Shown in pieces: positions 53,233 through 61,598 of a stretch of 64,000 bases of DNA. The notes beneath the pieces are model-generated. The model saw only the letters and a list, made by a program, of their open reading frames with translations. It was not told the DNA's origin and did not search any database. Both the position numbers and the translations under genes were made by a program. The DNA is taken from positions 186,001 to 250,000 of the forward strand of contig CAYFMQ010000001.1 of NCBI GenBank assembly GCA_964344255.1. The letters run 5' to 3'. Origin of the DNA: JAJFIE01 sp964344255. Its GTDB lineage: Bacteria > Pseudomonadota > Alphaproteobacteria > Rhodospirillales > Casp-alpha2. Position 1 is the first letter of the stretch; every line of letters begins with the position of its first letter.

Positions 53233-53332
53233 TCCTTACCTAAGGACCAATGGTCAAGTCACTCGTTACCTGCGGTCCGAAACATTCTAGGATTTTAGTT
53301 CGCCGGCATGGCGATCAGGAAAGGGTTGGAAA

Positions 53333-54349
53333 GTGGGTGTTGTCGTCAATCTTGACGGGGAGCGTGACAGGAAACCGACTATTGACCGGTTGACCGAGCT
53401 TGTGGCCGAGGACCTGAAGGCCGTCAATGCGCTCATCGTCCAGCGCATGCACAGCCCCGTCGCCATGATCCCGCAACTTGCCGGGCATATCGTTGCCGCC
53501 GGCGGCAAACGCTTGCGGCCCATGCTGACGCTGGCGGCCGCCAGAATGTGCGGATACGAAGGCGAACGGCACCTGGCGCTGGCCGCCTGTGTCGAGTTTA
53601 TCCATACCGCCACGTTGCTTCATGACGATGTGGTCGACGAAAGCGACCTTCGCCGCGGCAATGAATCCGCCAACGCCATCTGGGGCAACCAGGCCAGTGT
53701 ATTGGTGGGTGATTTCCTGTTCAGCCGGTCCTTCGAGTTCATGGTGGAAGATGGCTCACTTGATGTGCTGCGCATCCTTTCCAATGCCTCTTCGGTGATC
53801 GCTGAAGGCGAGGTCATGCAGCTCATGACCGCCAACGATACCGAAACAGGCGAAACCGCCTATCTGGAAGTCATTACCTCCAAGACCGCCAAGCTGTTTG
53901 CGGCCGCCAGCCAGATCGGCGCAGTTGTCGCCGAACGGCCCAAGGTGGAGGAAGAGGCGCTTGAAGCCTTTGGCCTTAATCTCGGCATTGCCTTCCAGTT
54001 GATCGACGATGTGCTGGATTATTCCGCTGTCCAGGCGGAACTGGGCAAGACCATCGGCGATGATTTCCGTGAAGGCAAGATCACACTCCCCGTCATCCTG
54101 GCTTTCCGCCGCGGCAATGACGAGGAACGTGCGTTCTGGCGCCGCACCCTGGAAGACCTGGAACAGCAGGACGGCGATCTGGAACGTGCTATTGAGCTGA
54201 TGGACAGGCACGACGCCCTGAAAGACAGCGTTGAGAGGGCGCGTCATTACGGCGCCATCGCCAAGGATGCGCTCGGCATCTTTTCCGACAGTCCGGAAAA
54301 GGAGGCCTTTCACGTCCTTATCGAGTTTTGCATCAAGCGTCCTTATTAA
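53333..54349 (+). CDS. ispB: Polyprenyl diphosphate synthase (octa/decaprenyl, ubiquinone side chain)
   Basis: 338 residues from the GTG at 53333, with GGTTGGAAA just upstream. The first Asp-rich motif is LLHDDVVDESDLRRG (Asp98, Asp99, Asp102), the second is QLIDDVLDYS near 222-231, and the substrate segment GGKRLRPMLTLAAA is at 58-71. Lengths and small residues before the first motif (FIHTATLL) fit long-chain (C40-C50) synthases. It makes the side chain of ubiquinone from IPP and FPP in the cytoplasm. Divergent from DUF2007; followed by tRNA-Pro after 130 bases. Confidence 0.93.
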   Translation: MGVVVNLDGERDRKPTIDRLTELVAEDLKAVNALIVQRMHSPVAMIPQLAGHIVAAGGKRLRPMLTLAAARMCGYEGERHLALAACVEFIHTATLLHDDVVDESDLRRGNESANAIWGNQASVLVGDFLFSRSFEFMVEDGSLDVLRILSNASSVIAEGEVMQLMTANDTETGETAYLEVITSKTAKLFAAASQIGAVVAERPKVEEEALEAFGLNLGIAFQLIDDVLDYSAVQAELGKTIGDDFREGKITLPVILAFRRGNDEERAFWRRTLEDLEQQDGDLERAIELMDRHDALKDSVERARHYGAIAKDALGIFSDSPEKEAFHVLIEFCIKRPY

Positions 54350-54479
54350 GACAGATTCCGGTCCGGCGCCCCACAGGCATCCTCCTGGCATCACCCGAAA
54401 GAATTTTATGCGCCCAACATCAACGCGCCGCTTGCGGTGGCGTGCAGGGAGCGCTATAACCCGCCCCCATCAGGATCGT

Positions 54480-54556
54480 CGGAGTGTAGCTCAGCCTGGT
54501 AGAGCACCGTCTTCGGGAGGCGGGGGTCGGAGGTTCAAATCCTCTCACTCCGACCA
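54480..54556 (+). tRNA. tRNA-Pro (CGG)
   Basis: A 77-base cloverleaf with encoded CCA. Acceptor CGGAGTG pairs fully with CACTCCG; D-arm GCTC/GAGC; anticodon stem CCGTC/GGCGG around loop TTCGGGA with anticodon CGG; T arm GAGG/CCTC with loop TTCAAAT. The start C1 and G37 are tRNA-Pro features. A T-rich stretch follows at 54557. Convergent with the PilZ gene. Confidence 0.93.
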
Positions 54557-54568
54557 TTTTTCAGAAAA

Positions 54569-54886
54569 TCAATCATCCCACAGATCGTTTTCGCGCATGA
54601 AGGACTCGATGTCCTCCTGCAGGGAATACTGGTCGTCTTCCTGGGCGTCAAAAGAGACGGCAAAACCGTCGTCCCAGTCCCTGACCACGGTCGCGGAGAA
54701 TTCACCGAATTTTTCAAGCCGTATCTTCAGCGCGTCACTTTCGTTTGCCGGTTTCTTGCCAAGAAGGGATGCGCCGGAGCCCGACAGGTCATTCAACGCC
54801 CTGTCATAGGTAGCCTCGTTCACATGGAGTTGCGTCATCGCCTCCATTTCGTAACGCATGAATTTACGCCGGTCATGATTTTCCAT
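54569..54886 (-). CDS. PilZ-domain protein (probable c-di-GMP receptor)
   Basis: 105 residues. The N-terminal arginines DRRKFMRYEME and the later DLSGSGASLLGK (D/N-x-S-x-x-G) are the two PilZ binding elements; the first Arg pair is RR and fits the RxxxR motif loosely. One beta-barrel domain with an acidic C-terminal tail (LQEDIESFMRENDLWDD). GAAAGGG precedes the ATG. Such single-domain PilZ proteins bind cyclic di-GMP and affect motility or secretion. Function otherwise unknown. It lies just after tRNA-Pro on the opposite strand. Confidence 0.82.
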   Translation of the reverse strand: MENHDRRKFMRYEMEAMTQLHVNEATYDRALNDLSGSGASLLGKKPANESDALKIRLEKFGEFSATVVRDWDDGFAVSFDAQEDDQYSLQEDIESFMRENDLWDD

Positions 54887-55044
54887 TGTTCAGCCCTTTC
54901 CAGTCGATACTGCTACGGCAAAACTGATTCTGCCCGGGCCCAGGTCGCCACACACATTTATTCTAGAATTCAGGCGTTGAATCCCAAAGAAGTTTCTACG
55001 TGAAAGCCATTTATAGGATTAAGCATAAGTTTAAACCCAGGCGC

Positions 55045-55509
55045 CTAGAAAATCTTCAGGATCACCAGTATCAAAAAGGCTGCAATGGGCAGGGCGCCCA
55101 TCTGTACGGCCGTGCAGATGTTTTCCCTTAACGAGGCGCGGTATGACAGGCGGGCATCAAAGATATCCTGCCACATGGTTTTATCCTTTTCCGCATCATA
55201 CCCGTCCGTATGGAAAAAACCGTCATGTGGCGTAAACCAGTTTTCAACCCGGGTCAGGGTTTCCTGCGCCCATTCGATATCCAACCATGCCATGGTCATG
55301 AGAGGAACAAGAAGAAGCACGTTTACACATAAGAATATTGCCGTGATCAGCAGCAGGGCCGTGCCGAAAACCGCCAGGAAATGACCGAGCACAGCGAACC
55401 ACCCGCCGATTGCATAGAGACCGTCACTCATGAACAACGTCGAGAACAGGGCCCAAACAATGGGGATGTCGATAATGACGAAAAACAGCCATCGGGTTGG
55501 CCTGGACAT
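55045..55509 (-). CDS. Multi-pass membrane protein of unknown function
   Basis: 154 residues from the ATG at 55509, which has AGG a few bases upstream; a GTG one codon earlier is in frame. Three or four hydrophobic segments are visible: LFFVIIDIPIVWALFSTLFM, FLAVFGTALLLITAIFLCVNVLLLVP in two parts, and a C-terminal PIAAFLILVILKIF. The central charged part (DGFFHTDGYDAEKDKTMWQDIF) is probably cytoplasmic. No family is recognised. It stands alone between the PilZ gene and another small gene on the same strand. Confidence 0.6.
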   Translation of the reverse strand: MSRPTRWLFFVIIDIPIVWALFSTLFMSDGLYAIGGWFAVLGHFLAVFGTALLLITAIFLCVNVLLLVPLMTMAWLDIEWAQETLTRVENWFTPHDGFFHTDGYDAEKDKTMWQDIFDARLSYRASLRENICTAVQMGALPIAAFLILVILKIF

Positions 55510-55608
55510 CACCTGATCCTTCTTGGGTAAGAAGGATTCAAGTCTACACTGTTTCCCGAAGATGATGAAGCCGGGGAAAGAAAATCTACGTCTGGAACTG
55601 AAACGGGG

Positions 55609-55950
55609 TTATTCCGCCTTATCGTTGCTGCACCACTGGCAATTCGCCGGCTCCATGCACATAAAGGTGGTTTGCTTGCCCCCATCTAGGGACTCAATCT
55701 TCAAAGGAACAGAATCCATGTCGAAGTTTCTGCAATGATCATCAGCGATGGTGTTGATTTCATCGGCGCTGAACATGGGCAGGTCCGGATTGGGCGTTGC
55801 TGAGCCTGATGCCTCGTCCGGGTTGTACCAGATAACGATCCCATCCCTTTTCTGAGACATTATCTTAAGACCATCCGAGGCCTCGCAAACGCCCAGGCCC
55901 AGAAAGAAGAGACCCAGAAAGACAAAGACCGGGATAAAAAAGACGCGCAT
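55609..55950 (-). CDS. Small exported protein of unknown function
   Basis: 113 residues from the ATG at 55950, with AGG close upstream; the frame is open to 56076 but the earlier part is not a plausible start. A hydrophobic N-terminus (VFFIPVFVFLGLFFLGLGVC) acts as a signal peptide or anchor; GLGVC is not a good lipobox. The mature part has several cysteines (HCRNFDM, FMCMEP, ANCQWCSND) and a DEASGSATPNPDLP acidic/proline segment, and may bind metal or form disulfides. No family is recognised. Confidence 0.5.
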   Translation of the reverse strand: MRVFFIPVFVFLGLFFLGLGVCEASDGLKIMSQKRDGIVIWYNPDEASGSATPNPDLPMFSADEINTIADDHCRNFDMDSVPLKIESLDGGKQTTFMCMEPANCQWCSNDKAE

Positions 55951-56078
55951 GACCTGCTCTAAAACCACATAATCCAGTGTAAGGGTTGTAACTTTATGGC
56001 TGCACACATGCAATGCAGCCATCAAATTGCGTACCCAGTGCGCACCGGTTTTTGGTATTGGCCTGATTTTTTTCACTT

Positions 56079-56190
56079 TATCTACGGATATCGTATAAAT
56101 ATATATTTTAAGTGATTTATTCGTAGATATTTTCAGTTGACGTACGATTTCAGTAATTCAAGAATGCTGACGATTGCTCATCACGCAATC
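56079..56190. promoter_or_regulatory. Two inverted repeats upstream of the Rieske oxygenase gene
   Basis: TATCTACG (56079-56086) and CGTAGATA (56122-56129) form an 8-bp inverted repeat around an AT-rich 35-base spacer. GATTGC (56172-56177) and GCAATC (56185-56190) form a 6-bp palindrome with a 7-base centre. Both are in the 154-base gap before the oxygenase gene and are candidate operators; no regulator gene is adjacent. Confidence 0.4.
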
Positions 56191-56230
56191 ATCGTTAAAA
56201 GATGCTAGACTATAGGGGGCACGATTCCAG

Positions 56231-57622
56231 ATGACAAAATCCGTTTCTCCGACTCTGCAAGGCTTAAATGCGCCCGGGAATTTCCAGGGCTATCATCACG
56301 CCAGTCTGGCCGACAGCGACGAACAGATTGCCCGCGTCGGCCCCGGGACTCCGTGCGGTGAATACCTGCGCTGTTTCTGGCATCCGATTTTTATAACAGA
56401 AGAACTGGATGACCTGCCCAAAGCCATAGAAATCCTGGGCGAGGAACTGGTGCTGTTCCGTTATGGCGGCGGCGACAAGATCGGACTTGTGCATAAATAC
56501 TGCCCACATCGCCGTGCGTCGCTGGAATACGGTAAGTGCGAGGACCGCGGTATCCGCTGCTGTTATCACGGCTGGTTATTCGCCCCGGACGGGAAAATTC
56601 TTGAAACACCAGCTGAAGATCCGGATGAAAAAACCGTTCAGCAGGTACGGGAGCGTACACGCCTCGGGGCCTATCCCGTCATCGAATACAACGGCCTGAT
56701 TTTCACCTACATGGGGCCGCCGGAAAACATGCCGGACTTCCCCATTTACGACGCCTTTGAAACGGAAGGCATAACCACCCGGCCTTACAAAATCCCCTAT
56801 AGCTGCAACTGGATCCAGGTGCTCGACGCCATTCTGGATCCGACGCACACGACCTTCCTGCACTCGCAAAACAGCCATCCACAGTTTTCGGACGGCATGC
56901 TGGCATCCGGCATGCTGAAGTTTTACGAACGCAACGAAAACCATTTTCTCGGTTCCTCCACGCGCCGAGTCGGCGACAACGCCTGGGTCCGGGTCAACGA
57001 GCTGATCCTGCCCAATTTCACCCAGGCAGGCGCCGCCTATGCGACGGACGGAACGAAATCGCGTTATTTCGGGCGTTCCGCCTTTACCCGCTGGGTCGTG
57101 CCGGTCAACGACGAGAGCTGCTTCGCCTATGCCTGGGCCAATTTCGGTGAACGAGGCGATCCCCATGATTACAATTCCCAGGAAGGGTGCGAAATGATCG
57201 AACAGGGCGAAGTCGTCGACAGGCCTTACGAAGAAAGACAACGAAGGCCTGCGGATTCGGAAGCCGTTGAGGGCATGGGCGCCATCTCACGCCATATGGG
57301 AGAGAACCTCATGCCCACGGACAGGGGGATTTCCCTTTACCGGCGGCGTATACGCAAGCAGATAAGAGACCTGTCCGATGGGAAATTACCGCCGCAACCG
57401 CTCGTGCGTGACGGCATGTCCGTTCGTACCTATGGTCAGGATACGGTCCTTAACCTGCCGCCTTCGGGCCGCAATGATGATCGGGAGTATCTTCTTAAAA
57501 TCGGCGAGGTTGTCATGGATCTGCAATTCCAATTCGAGGACAGCGACAATGCGGAAAGAGATGCGTCCATTATCAGCGGGCTGAAAGAGCTGGAAGCCAA
57601 TGGCCTCGAGAACCAGGGCTGA
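56231..57622 (+). CDS. Rieske non-heme iron oxygenase, oxygenase subunit
   Basis: 463 residues. The Rieske cluster ligands are Cys91 and His93 (CPHRRASLEYG) and Cys110 and His113 (RCCYHGWLFAPDG). The mononuclear iron site is visible at DAILDPTHTTFLHSQ (bridging Asp, two His), with the third acidic ligand later. This is the vanillate/phthalate type alpha-only oxygenase. It hydroxylates or demethylates an aromatic or methylated substrate with electrons from a reductase that is not encoded here. It is followed after 33 bases by a D-2-hydroxyacid dehydrogenase gene on the same strand. The ribosome site is weak. Confidence 0.88.
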   Translation: MTKSVSPTLQGLNAPGNFQGYHHASLADSDEQIARVGPGTPCGEYLRCFWHPIFITEELDDLPKAIEILGEELVLFRYGGGDKIGLVHKYCPHRRASLEYGKCEDRGIRCCYHGWLFAPDGKILETPAEDPDEKTVQQVRERTRLGAYPVIEYNGLIFTYMGPPENMPDFPIYDAFETEGITTRPYKIPYSCNWIQVLDAILDPTHTTFLHSQNSHPQFSDGMLASGMLKFYERNENHFLGSSTRRVGDNAWVRVNELILPNFTQAGAAYATDGTKSRYFGRSAFTRWVVPVNDESCFAYAWANFGERGDPHDYNSQEGCEMIEQGEVVDRPYEERQRRPADSEAVEGMGAISRHMGENLMPTDRGISLYRRRIRKQIRDLSDGKLPPQPLVRDGMSVRTYGQDTVLNLPPSGRNDDREYLLKIGEVVMDLQFQFEDSDNAERDASIISGLKELEANGLENQG

Positions 57623-57655
57623 CGACAGAATTCAAACAAGCATGAGGGAGCCGTC

Positions 57656-58672
57656 ATGACCATAAAGGTTCATGTCAAAAACAACCGATGGGCCGAGGGC
57701 TCTTTTCCCAACACACCAGAGGGTGAGGAAGTTTTCACGATAACCCAAGAGCGTTTTGATCAGGCTTTGGAAGATTTTCCATCCATCAAGGGGAAGCTGG
57801 ATGTCTTCATCGACTGGGACACGGATAATTTCGAACAATCCATGCAGGATGCGGATGTTCTTCTGACCTGGAACCTGCCAACGGAAAGCTTCGCCCAAGT
57901 AGCCCCGAAGCTGAAATGGATTCATTGCATCGGCGCCGGGGTTGAGCATTTGCTGCCCATGGACTGGCTGCCGAACGACGTAACACTGACCAATAACAAG
58001 GGAGTCCATGCAGCAAAGGCAGGGGAATTCGGATTGATGAGCATTCTGATGCTGCATTCCCATATCCCGGCCATTGTCACCAACCAGAAGAACAGGGTTT
58101 ATGATTCACTTTACGCCTCTCCCATCGCCGGCAAGGTGCTTGTCGTGATCGGAACCGGTAGTCTTGGGGGATCAGCGGCAAGGAAACTGCACGAATTGGG
58201 AGTCCACGTTATCGGCGTCAACCGCAGCGGCAATCCAGTTGACGGCTGCGATGAAGTCGTCACCACGGAACGATTGGACGATGTCCTGCCGCGCGCCGAT
58301 TACGTTCTGGCGGCGACGCCGGATACTCCACAAACGCGGGGCCTGCTGGACAAAAGAAGGCTTGATCTGTTGAAACCGACAGCTGGCGTCGTCAACATCG
58401 GCCGCGAAGCGGTCATGGATTACGATGCGCTTTGCGACAAACTCGAAGCCGGCACCCTGGCGGGAGCTATACTCGATGTGTTTGACCCAGAACCCATCGA
58501 TCCTGCATCGCGTCTGTGGGAAACGAAAAACCTGATCATCACGCCGCATGTTTCCGCCGACGACGGCGATGCCTATGTTCCGATGACCCTTGATCTGTTC
58601 TTCAGGAACATGGAGCTTTTTCTCACCGGCAAACCTTTGCTTAATCCGGTCAGGCCGGAATTGGGTTATTAA
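57656..58672 (+). CDS. D-2-hydroxyacid dehydrogenase
   Basis: 338 residues. The NAD fold has VLVVIGTGSLGGSAARKLHELGVHVIGVNRSG near 165-195. Catalytic residues expected in the family are Arg in DTPQTRGLLD or NIGREAVMD, Glu in DVFDPEPIDP and His in IITPHVSADDG. The N-terminal 50 residues are slightly longer than standard. GAGGGAG precedes the ATG. It reduces 2-keto acids or oxidises 2-hydroxy acids, and its position after the oxygenase suggests a shared catabolic path. Substrate unknown. Confidence 0.87.
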   Translation: MTIKVHVKNNRWAEGSFPNTPEGEEVFTITQERFDQALEDFPSIKGKLDVFIDWDTDNFEQSMQDADVLLTWNLPTESFAQVAPKLKWIHCIGAGVEHLLPMDWLPNDVTLTNNKGVHAAKAGEFGLMSILMLHSHIPAIVTNQKNRVYDSLYASPIAGKVLVVIGTGSLGGSAARKLHELGVHVIGVNRSGNPVDGCDEVVTTERLDDVLPRADYVLAATPDTPQTRGLLDKRRLDLLKPTAGVVNIGREAVMDYDALCDKLEAGTLAGAILDVFDPEPIDPASRLWETKNLIITPHVSADDGDAYVPMTLDLFFRNMELFLTGKPLLNPVRPELGY

Positions 58673-58701
58673 GCTTATTAGAATCCAAATCCCCTGGCAG
58701 A

Positions 58702-59649
58702 TTATTCCGCTGAACCTTCGGCGGTAGCGACCAGTTCTTCCTGTGGCCCCGACTTGATTTCCTGCGGCTTGATCACTTCGACAACCGCTGCACTGACGAT
58801 AAGAACGGTACCGATTATTTCGCGCGCGCCAAAGGGTTCGTCCGTCAACATTGCCGCCGAAGCCACGCCGATGAATGATTCGGACATGAACAGAATACCC
58901 ACCCGCGCCGGGCTGAGAACGGTTGCCGGCCAGACGGTCAAGTAGAAGGACGGCAAAATAAAGGCCGCCAGGATGACGATCCATACCCAGGCGTTCATGA
59001 CGGATTCCATTTTGGGAAAATCAGAATCGATGCCCAGAGGTAGAAGCGCCAGAATAGACGCAGCAATCAGCGCGCAAAGGGTAAATCCGAAAGTCTTTTC
59101 GGTTAGCAAGCTGGTGCCGCCCTTGAAAAACCTGACAGAGGCCACGGCCCATATAAACCCTGCCCCGAGAGCGAACCAGTCACCGGCATGCCGTGGCCAG
59201 GGGATGCCGTCTCCTGCGCCCAATATCACCGCAAGCCCGCTAAAGCCCAACACGATTGCCAGAACCCTGTTCCAGTTCAACCGTTCACCCAGAAAAAGGG
59301 CACCCAGTATCGTGCTCCAGATGGGCGAAATATAGAACAGCAGCATCGCGTGGATGACATCTGTCAGATTGAAGCTGATCGAGTACATAGTGAAGGCGGA
59401 GCCCCCAAGGGCGCATGTGAGCCAGAAACCGCCATCACTTTTCAGAAAATTTCGCCACCGCCATAGGGCGACAGGAACGAACACGCCAACCGCAAAGACC
59501 AGCATGCTGGGCGATGTCCAGGCTATGCTGACACCCGCTTCATGGATCGCCCGAACAGGTATCCAGAACAATCCCCACAAGGCGGAACTGAAAGCGATAG
59601 CAAAACTGGGCAGCAAATCCGGCCGACGCTTGAAAATACTCGCTGACAT
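58702..59649 (-). CDS. EamA-family DMT transporter
   Basis: 315 residues with ten predicted helices in two EamA repeats: first repeat from SFAIAFSSALWGLFWIPVRA to FLGERLNWNRVLAIVLGFSG, second from FALGAGFIWAVASVRFFKGG to MLTDEPFGAREIIGTVLIVSA. The E-R and E-P pairs at the repeat ends are typical. Such transporters usually export amino acids or metabolites. GGGAAC precedes the ATG. Convergent with the 2-hydroxyacid dehydrogenase gene. Substrate unknown. Confidence 0.88.
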   Translation of the reverse strand: MSASIFKRRPDLLPSFAIAFSSALWGLFWIPVRAIHEAGVSIAWTSPSMLVFAVGVFVPVALWRWRNFLKSDGGFWLTCALGGSAFTMYSISFNLTDVIHAMLLFYISPIWSTILGALFLGERLNWNRVLAIVLGFSGLAVILGAGDGIPWPRHAGDWFALGAGFIWAVASVRFFKGGTSLLTEKTFGFTLCALIAASILALLPLGIDSDFPKMESVMNAWVWIVILAAFILPSFYLTVWPATVLSPARVGILFMSESFIGVASAAMLTDEPFGAREIIGTVLIVSAAVVEVIKPQEIKSGPQEELVATAEGSAE

Positions 59650-59822
59650 GTCAGTTCCCTTTAGCCCTGATGGAAGCCATCATAATGCACCTATTTCCGT
59701 ATGTATGTACTGCTAACGTCCTTTTAACTTCCTTGACCTACCCTAACAACGTTTCGGTGTACCAGATCGCGCACGGATGAGTGATTGGCTGAAACTTTCG
59801 CCAGTAGCATTGGGAGCTTACC

Positions 59823-60317
59823 ATGGCCAAAGATGATGATGACCTGGAAGAAAACGGATCGGAAAGCGATGAGATTACGCCATCTGAGCTGGATGAGTTA
59901 AGCCACGCGGAACTCCGCATGCTCTATGCTGAATCAACCGAAACATTACGTTTCGTGAAATCGCTCCAGTGGAAAACGGTCGGGTCCACACTGGCGACAT
60001 TCGCCGGTATTATCTTTATTGCCCGCTTTATCGACGCTAACAAAGCGATGACAGACAGGTTTATGGCGATTTCCATCCTGCTGACGCTTGCGGCGATCTT
60101 CACGATTGTCCTCTATCAGTTCTGGCAGTCAAACGAACACGCCAAGATCAATTCAATGAATTCCAGGTTTTCGACCTTGTATCGAACAGTCAGATCCCAT
60201 AAATCTCAACTGGAAGCAAATATCCACCGATACACGTTGTTGTTGTTTATGATTGTATCGATCGTACTGGGAGCAATCGTGACGCATCTGGCATTAAGTC
60301 GAATAGCTTTCACCTAG
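59823..60317 (+). CDS. Three-helix membrane protein of unknown function
   Basis: 164 residues. An acidic N-terminal part of about 55 residues (DDDDLEENGSESDEITPSELDEL) precedes three membrane helices: TVGSTLATFAGIIFIARFI, FMAISILLTLAAIFTIVLYQFW and YTLLLFMIVSIVLGAIVTHLAL; a charged stretch between helix 2 and 3 lies in the cytoplasm or periplasm (SNEHAKINSMNSRFSTLYRTVRSHKSQL, split here). GGGAG precedes the ATG. No family is recognised. Divergent from the DMT exporter by 173 bases. Confidence 0.6.
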   Translation: MAKDDDDLEENGSESDEITPSELDELSHAELRMLYAESTETLRFVKSLQWKTVGSTLATFAGIIFIARFIDANKAMTDRFMAISILLTLAAIFTIVLYQFWQSNEHAKINSMNSRFSTLYRTVRSHKSQLEANIHRYTLLLFMIVSIVLGAIVTHLALSRIAFT

Positions 60318-60357
60318 AAAACGCGACACCTCTTTTCAGAAAGGCCCGTGAAATCCA

Positions 60358-61527
60358 ATGCAGCAACAACGAAAACTGCTGCCGGCCTTCGCGCTTGGGC
60401 ATTTCTGTAACGATTTTGCGCCCTGCGCCATCTGGATTATTGCTCCAGCTTTCGCCGTCGCCATGGACCTGAGTCCGGCACAGCTCGGCTTACTGTTCAC
60501 GATCCATAGCGTCGGTTCCGCCATTGCGTTTTTACCGGCAGGCATAGCCGCCGATCACATATCAAACCGTGGCCGGTTACTGCTCATCACGTTCTGGTGG
60601 GTAGGCCTGGGATACCTAGCAGCCTCTTTCGCCCCTGGCTACTGGACCTTCGCCCTGTTGCTCGCTATTGGCGGCATGGGCGATGCCGTCTGGCATCCGG
60701 TAGCAACCGGAACCCTGGTACAGCAATCCCCAACAGGCCGGGCCAAGGCTTTGGGCGTTCATGCCATGGGCGGAACCTTTGCCGAGGTTCTCGGGCCGCT
60801 GCTTGTGGGCTTCCTGCTGGCCTACATGGACTGGCGTTCGGCTTTGCAGATCACTGTCATCCCGGCATTCGCCATGGGCATTCTGTTTTATTATGTGGCG
60901 CAGAAAATACCCAAGAAAGAAACGACACGTTTTTCCCGTCATGACCTGATTTCGCTATGGCAGACATGGCGCACGGCCTCCGGCATAAAAGTTGTCGGAC
61001 TGATCGCGATCTACAACATGGCGTTCATGGCGCTGCTCAGCATGGTCCCGCTTTACCTGCAACGGCGTCATGGGCTGGGCCCGGAAATGACAGGTCTGAC
61101 ATTTTCCATCATGATCGTGATCGGCGCACTGGCACAGCCAGTGGTCGGTGGCATTTCAGACAAGCTGGGCCGTCGTTCGATCGTTATTGGCGGCAACCTC
61201 CTGGCCGCAATGGCAGCAGCCCTTACCTTCATCGTTACGCCACTGGCGGCAATTCTTGTCCTGCTGGTCGTTGCAACCGGCGCCCTGACGGCGATCCGCT
61301 CGGTGCTGCTGGCCTCAACGGTCGAACATGCCGGCAGCCGGGAAGCGACAACCCTCGGCCTTGCTTTTGTAGTGCTCGACGGTGTCGGTGCATTCGGCGC
61401 CCTGATTGCCGGCGTGGTCGGCACGATCAAGCTTGAATATGCCTTCATACTGGCGGCCCTGCTCTCGATCACGGCCGTCGGCTTTGCCGTATCCCTGCCG
61501 AAGGAACCGATCCCTGAAAAAGCCTGA
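60358..61527 (+). CDS. MFS transporter
   Basis: 389 residues with twelve helices. The helix 2-3 loop is GIAADHISNRGRLLLI and the helix 8-9 loop GGISDKLGRRSIVIGG. Helix 4-5 (VQQSPTGRAKALGVHAMGGTFAEVLGPLLVGFL) resembles drug or metabolite exporters of the fosmidomycin-resistance-like branch. Substrate unknown. It starts 40 bases after the previous gene and ends about 70 before the molybdoenzyme gene on the same strand, so it may serve that enzyme. Confidence 0.85.
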   Translation: MQQQRKLLPAFALGHFCNDFAPCAIWIIAPAFAVAMDLSPAQLGLLFTIHSVGSAIAFLPAGIAADHISNRGRLLLITFWWVGLGYLAASFAPGYWTFALLLAIGGMGDAVWHPVATGTLVQQSPTGRAKALGVHAMGGTFAEVLGPLLVGFLLAYMDWRSALQITVIPAFAMGILFYYVAQKIPKKETTRFSRHDLISLWQTWRTASGIKVVGLIAIYNMAFMALLSMVPLYLQRRHGLGPEMTGLTFSIMIVIGALAQPVVGGISDKLGRRSIVIGGNLLAAMAAALTFIVTPLAAILVLLVVATGALTAIRSVLLASTVEHAGSREATTLGLAFVVLDGVGAFGALIAGVVGTIKLEYAFILAALLSITAVGFAVSLPKEPIPEKA

Positions 61528-61598
61528 GGATGCTTGATCATCTCCTCTTTAAGGGTTTAGCTATCTGCATTAGATGTTAATGCAGAGAGACATTTGCC

